Shown in pieces: positions 6,301 through 7,006 of a DNA stretch of 7,006 nt. Position 1 is the stretch's first letter, and each line of letters opens with the position of its first letter. This DNA comes from Candidatus Poseidoniaceae archaeon (lineage in GTDB: Archaea > Thermoplasmatota > Poseidoniia > Poseidoniales > Poseidoniaceae), in contig DUIP01000093.1 of the NCBI GenBank assembly GCA_013330285.1, forward strand, positions 3,259-10,264, written 5' to 3'. Position numbers and translations under genes: made by a program. The notes below the pieces were generated by a model. It ran no database searches and was not told where the DNA came from. It saw only the letters and a list, made by a program, of their open reading frames with translations.

Positions 6301-7006
6301 TCGCACAATGGAACACAAGCAGCAATTCGTGGGGCGATAACATTCTCCCGATTGGGCAAGTTGACCGCGTGACTGCGTACGAAGCGACGAGCGGAAATAT
6401 GTGGGTCTCGTGGGGTGAAAATTCACTCCAGTACATGGCAGCAAACGGCACAATGCTCGGAGAATGGGACGAAGACGACTTCGACTTCCCTATCCGTGAA
6501 ATCATAGAATATGACGGCGAAGTTCTGTTTGCTACCGAAGATGGTGTGGCTCGTTTTGATGAATCTACGGGCACTTGGTCCTCAACTTGGACACCTGGAT
6601 CTGGTCTGCCAAGCGATGCAGGAGAACAAATTTACGAACTGTGGACCGATGGTACCGACTTGGTCGTCGGCAGTGGTGAACTCAATGGATTTGGCCAGTT
6701 CAGAAATGGAGCGATCTCCCACTGGGATGGCGGAACGTGGAACAACTATGAAACCGGATCGAACGGCGTGCCAAACGGATACCCGATCACCATGACAGAA
6801 TGTGACGGTGTGCTTCACATCGGAATTTATGCCAACAACGGTGGTGTAGCACGATTCGATATGGCCAACGACTCGTTCCTTGGCACCTTCACTCGAAGTG
6901 ATTGGAGTGAGGACTACGGTGAAGTTTCTGGTGTCGCATGTGATGGTGCAGGTACCCTCTATGTGGCGTTCTACGAAGACGAAGCTGATGTCAAAAAGTA
7001 CAGCTA
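3258..7006 (+). CDS. Giant secreted/surface beta-propeller repeat protein (3'-truncated by window edge)
   Basis: The frame runs unbroken for 1,249 codons plus two bases and continues past the window. Residues 1-40 form a Sec-type signal peptide: a basic n-region (Lys15, Arg16), a hydrophobic core (17-36) and an Ala-Ser-Ala cut before His41. Residues 41 to about 165 form a non-repetitive, probably all-beta domain. From about 170 to the edge the protein is a chain of blade-like repeats of about 45 residues. Their best-kept core is GGVARYD, often followed by a tryptophan-rich turn such as WLSTW and then LPSD or LASND. This resembles the 'two-component regulator propeller' (Reg_prop) blade. The protein is acidic, rich in Asn, Asp, Gly, Ser and Thr, and poor in Cys and Lys, as expected outside the cell. 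Large proteins of this style occur in Marine Group II archaea (recalled family knowledge, not a search). Its function is unknown; adhesion, polymer binding or a surface-layer role are guesses. No anchor or sorting signal is visible because the C-terminus is missing. Confidence 0.93.
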   Translation, partial: MKPVSALFSPGSAGKRAVLLVALMLCSSVSPMMMIPGASAHESANDTIWPKSGSNDTGWVQLDATGANPLTGGQATADWTLEFAPGADLSNISFQVRVDGSDGLMIEEPMLVASDIGISLLDWRGLGTLGAADSFEGTNPHEGRLAPNSDSGATWTLPSDAEITDLVIEALAPVDPAVSFEPIDLAIQTHAVHPYDGRMYIAILDDVLVLDYNNDPPIIDMLEFESDVIDMEIDLTNNLIHMLTEEDGFFAMSLSDSSSQTVLPDASDANYVQFNQFALASTGDVYAANQDELMLWNGGSWANVADMNGAALAMIEANGILYVSMDDGGVARYDLASGQLLSTWSTANSLHSDEIVEIAISGNQLLFASPDAGLARYDWSSGFWLSTWNDGNWLASNDITGLARSGNTLYILNGDSLHTYNTASNVFSGSQSLDAFGLANNGQGLLTWPTGGERSPSTELILVSDGDGALVELTPGSTPLNTGVLLLGSGPTSGQMIDATELDGVLFVATDDQYLNRFDTQASRWIEPVFIGADIARLSTDGNHVYIAAGNGAHQMHSNGTVLQTWDTSNTDLSGNEVNVVQSDGSTVVVLNEFYGEFMAINLTGSLPVVFESLALSQGTVTDAAIHNEVAYVGTQNDGLLRYDIVNDTWLTPWISTGINGANEVPVAVVGDILYFGIPGYGVARKDLSTNEILLPLTESSNTGGGSSTEILPSDNIYALEANGNLLYIGTNNGAIEWDESTSSSSSFQLGRQWDERPQQFFDFVVVGSNVYAATNIGVCEFPTSTIDIEECLNVYDGMPNWATYSVGVGVSNTYLFGGTNSGVGIISISPFDVVGEWTAGEQTNNAPVVVVGDVAFIALDGIGIARYDITNNEWLTLWTDDNYLDNGNEDATALSVDVNPNYIWIGGADGFQLLNATTGNEVYDIEKSSSLFAGNGDPLDMILKGDIMYYHDGASSDNLYRFNARNFTSLSALDAGAQVGQNNGDVNGMGIIGDIIMISVASQNWWQVDGSGGIAQWNTSSNSWGDNILPIGQVDRVTAYEATSGNMWVSWGENSLQYMAANGTMLGEWDEDDFDFPIREIIEYDGEVLFATEDGVARFDESTGTWSSTWTPGSGLPSDAGEQIYELWTDGTDLVVGSGELNGFGQFRNGAISHWDGGTWNNYETGSNGVPNGYPITMTECDGVLHIGIYANNGGVARFDMANDSFLGTFTRSDWSEDYGEVSGVACDGAGTLYVAFYEDEADVKKYS
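3768..7004 (+). repeat. Tandem beta-propeller blade array, at least 24 protein-level units of about 45 residues
   Basis: Aligning on the Asp that ends the GGVARYD core gives rungs at residues 211, 253, 297, 334, 378, 421, 473, 519, 557, 601, 644, 687, 739, 783, 828, 869, 916, 964, 1019, 1061, 1101, 1157, 1201 and 1249. Steps are 37-56 residues, mostly 41-48. Strong cores are those at 334, 378, 644, 687, 739, 869, 1019, 1101 and 1201; the others are weaker and were placed by eye. Each core is preceded by a hydrophobic strand of the type 'LLYIGTNNG'. The DNA copies have diverged, so this is old duplication, not recent tandem copying. If blades group by seven or eight, at least three propellers are present. 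Confidence 0.8.

Noticed and set aside
7002..7006. Possible stop codon of the giant gene at the edge (the last two bases are TA)
   Set aside because: The third base is not in the window. The edge falls inside a blade core (VKKYS aligns with VARYD), so a Tyr codon and continuation are more likely than a stop.

Overview
The window holds two complete or nearly complete genes and the 5' part of a third, very long gene, and it is almost fully coding. No RNA genes, insertion sequences, CRISPR arrays or recombination sites were found. Base composition is near 50% GC by eye. The best guess for the source is a planktonic marine euryarchaeon of the Marine Group II type (Candidatus Poseidoniales). This is inference from three things: a giant secreted propeller protein with an Ala-Ser-Ala signal-peptide cut, genes that start without a Shine-Dalgarno site, and a TATA-like box placed about 26 bases before a start codon, as expected of an archaeal leaderless transcript. 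No marker gene is present, so a bacterial source is not formally excluded.

Layout, left to right. Bases 25-720 (+) encode a 231-residue protein with a hydrophilic domain that looks like a shrunken, non-catalytic formylglycine-generating-enzyme (SUMF1) fold, followed by two C-terminal membrane helices. Three bases after its stop comes the stop of a convergent gene. Bases 3045-724 (-) encode a 773-residue malic enzyme of the MaeB type: malic domain, Rossmann domain, and a C-terminal phosphotransacetylase-like domain whose catalytic serine and aspartate appear to be missing. A 212-base divergent intergenic region (3046-3257) follows. It carries the candidate archaeal promoter of the third gene and a 16-codon micro-ORF with a textbook ribosome binding site. 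From 3258 to the window edge an uninterrupted reading frame of 1,249 codons encodes a secreted or surface protein: signal peptide, an N-terminal domain of about 125 residues, then at least 24 propeller-blade repeats of about 45 residues.

There is no obvious functional link between the three genes. The malic enzyme is central metabolism (malate to pyruvate, NADPH supply). The giant protein acts outside the cell, probably in surface structure, adhesion or polymer binding. The small membrane protein has no assigned role. The parts most worth a second look are the giant repeat protein, the SUMF1-like membrane protein and the micro-ORF.
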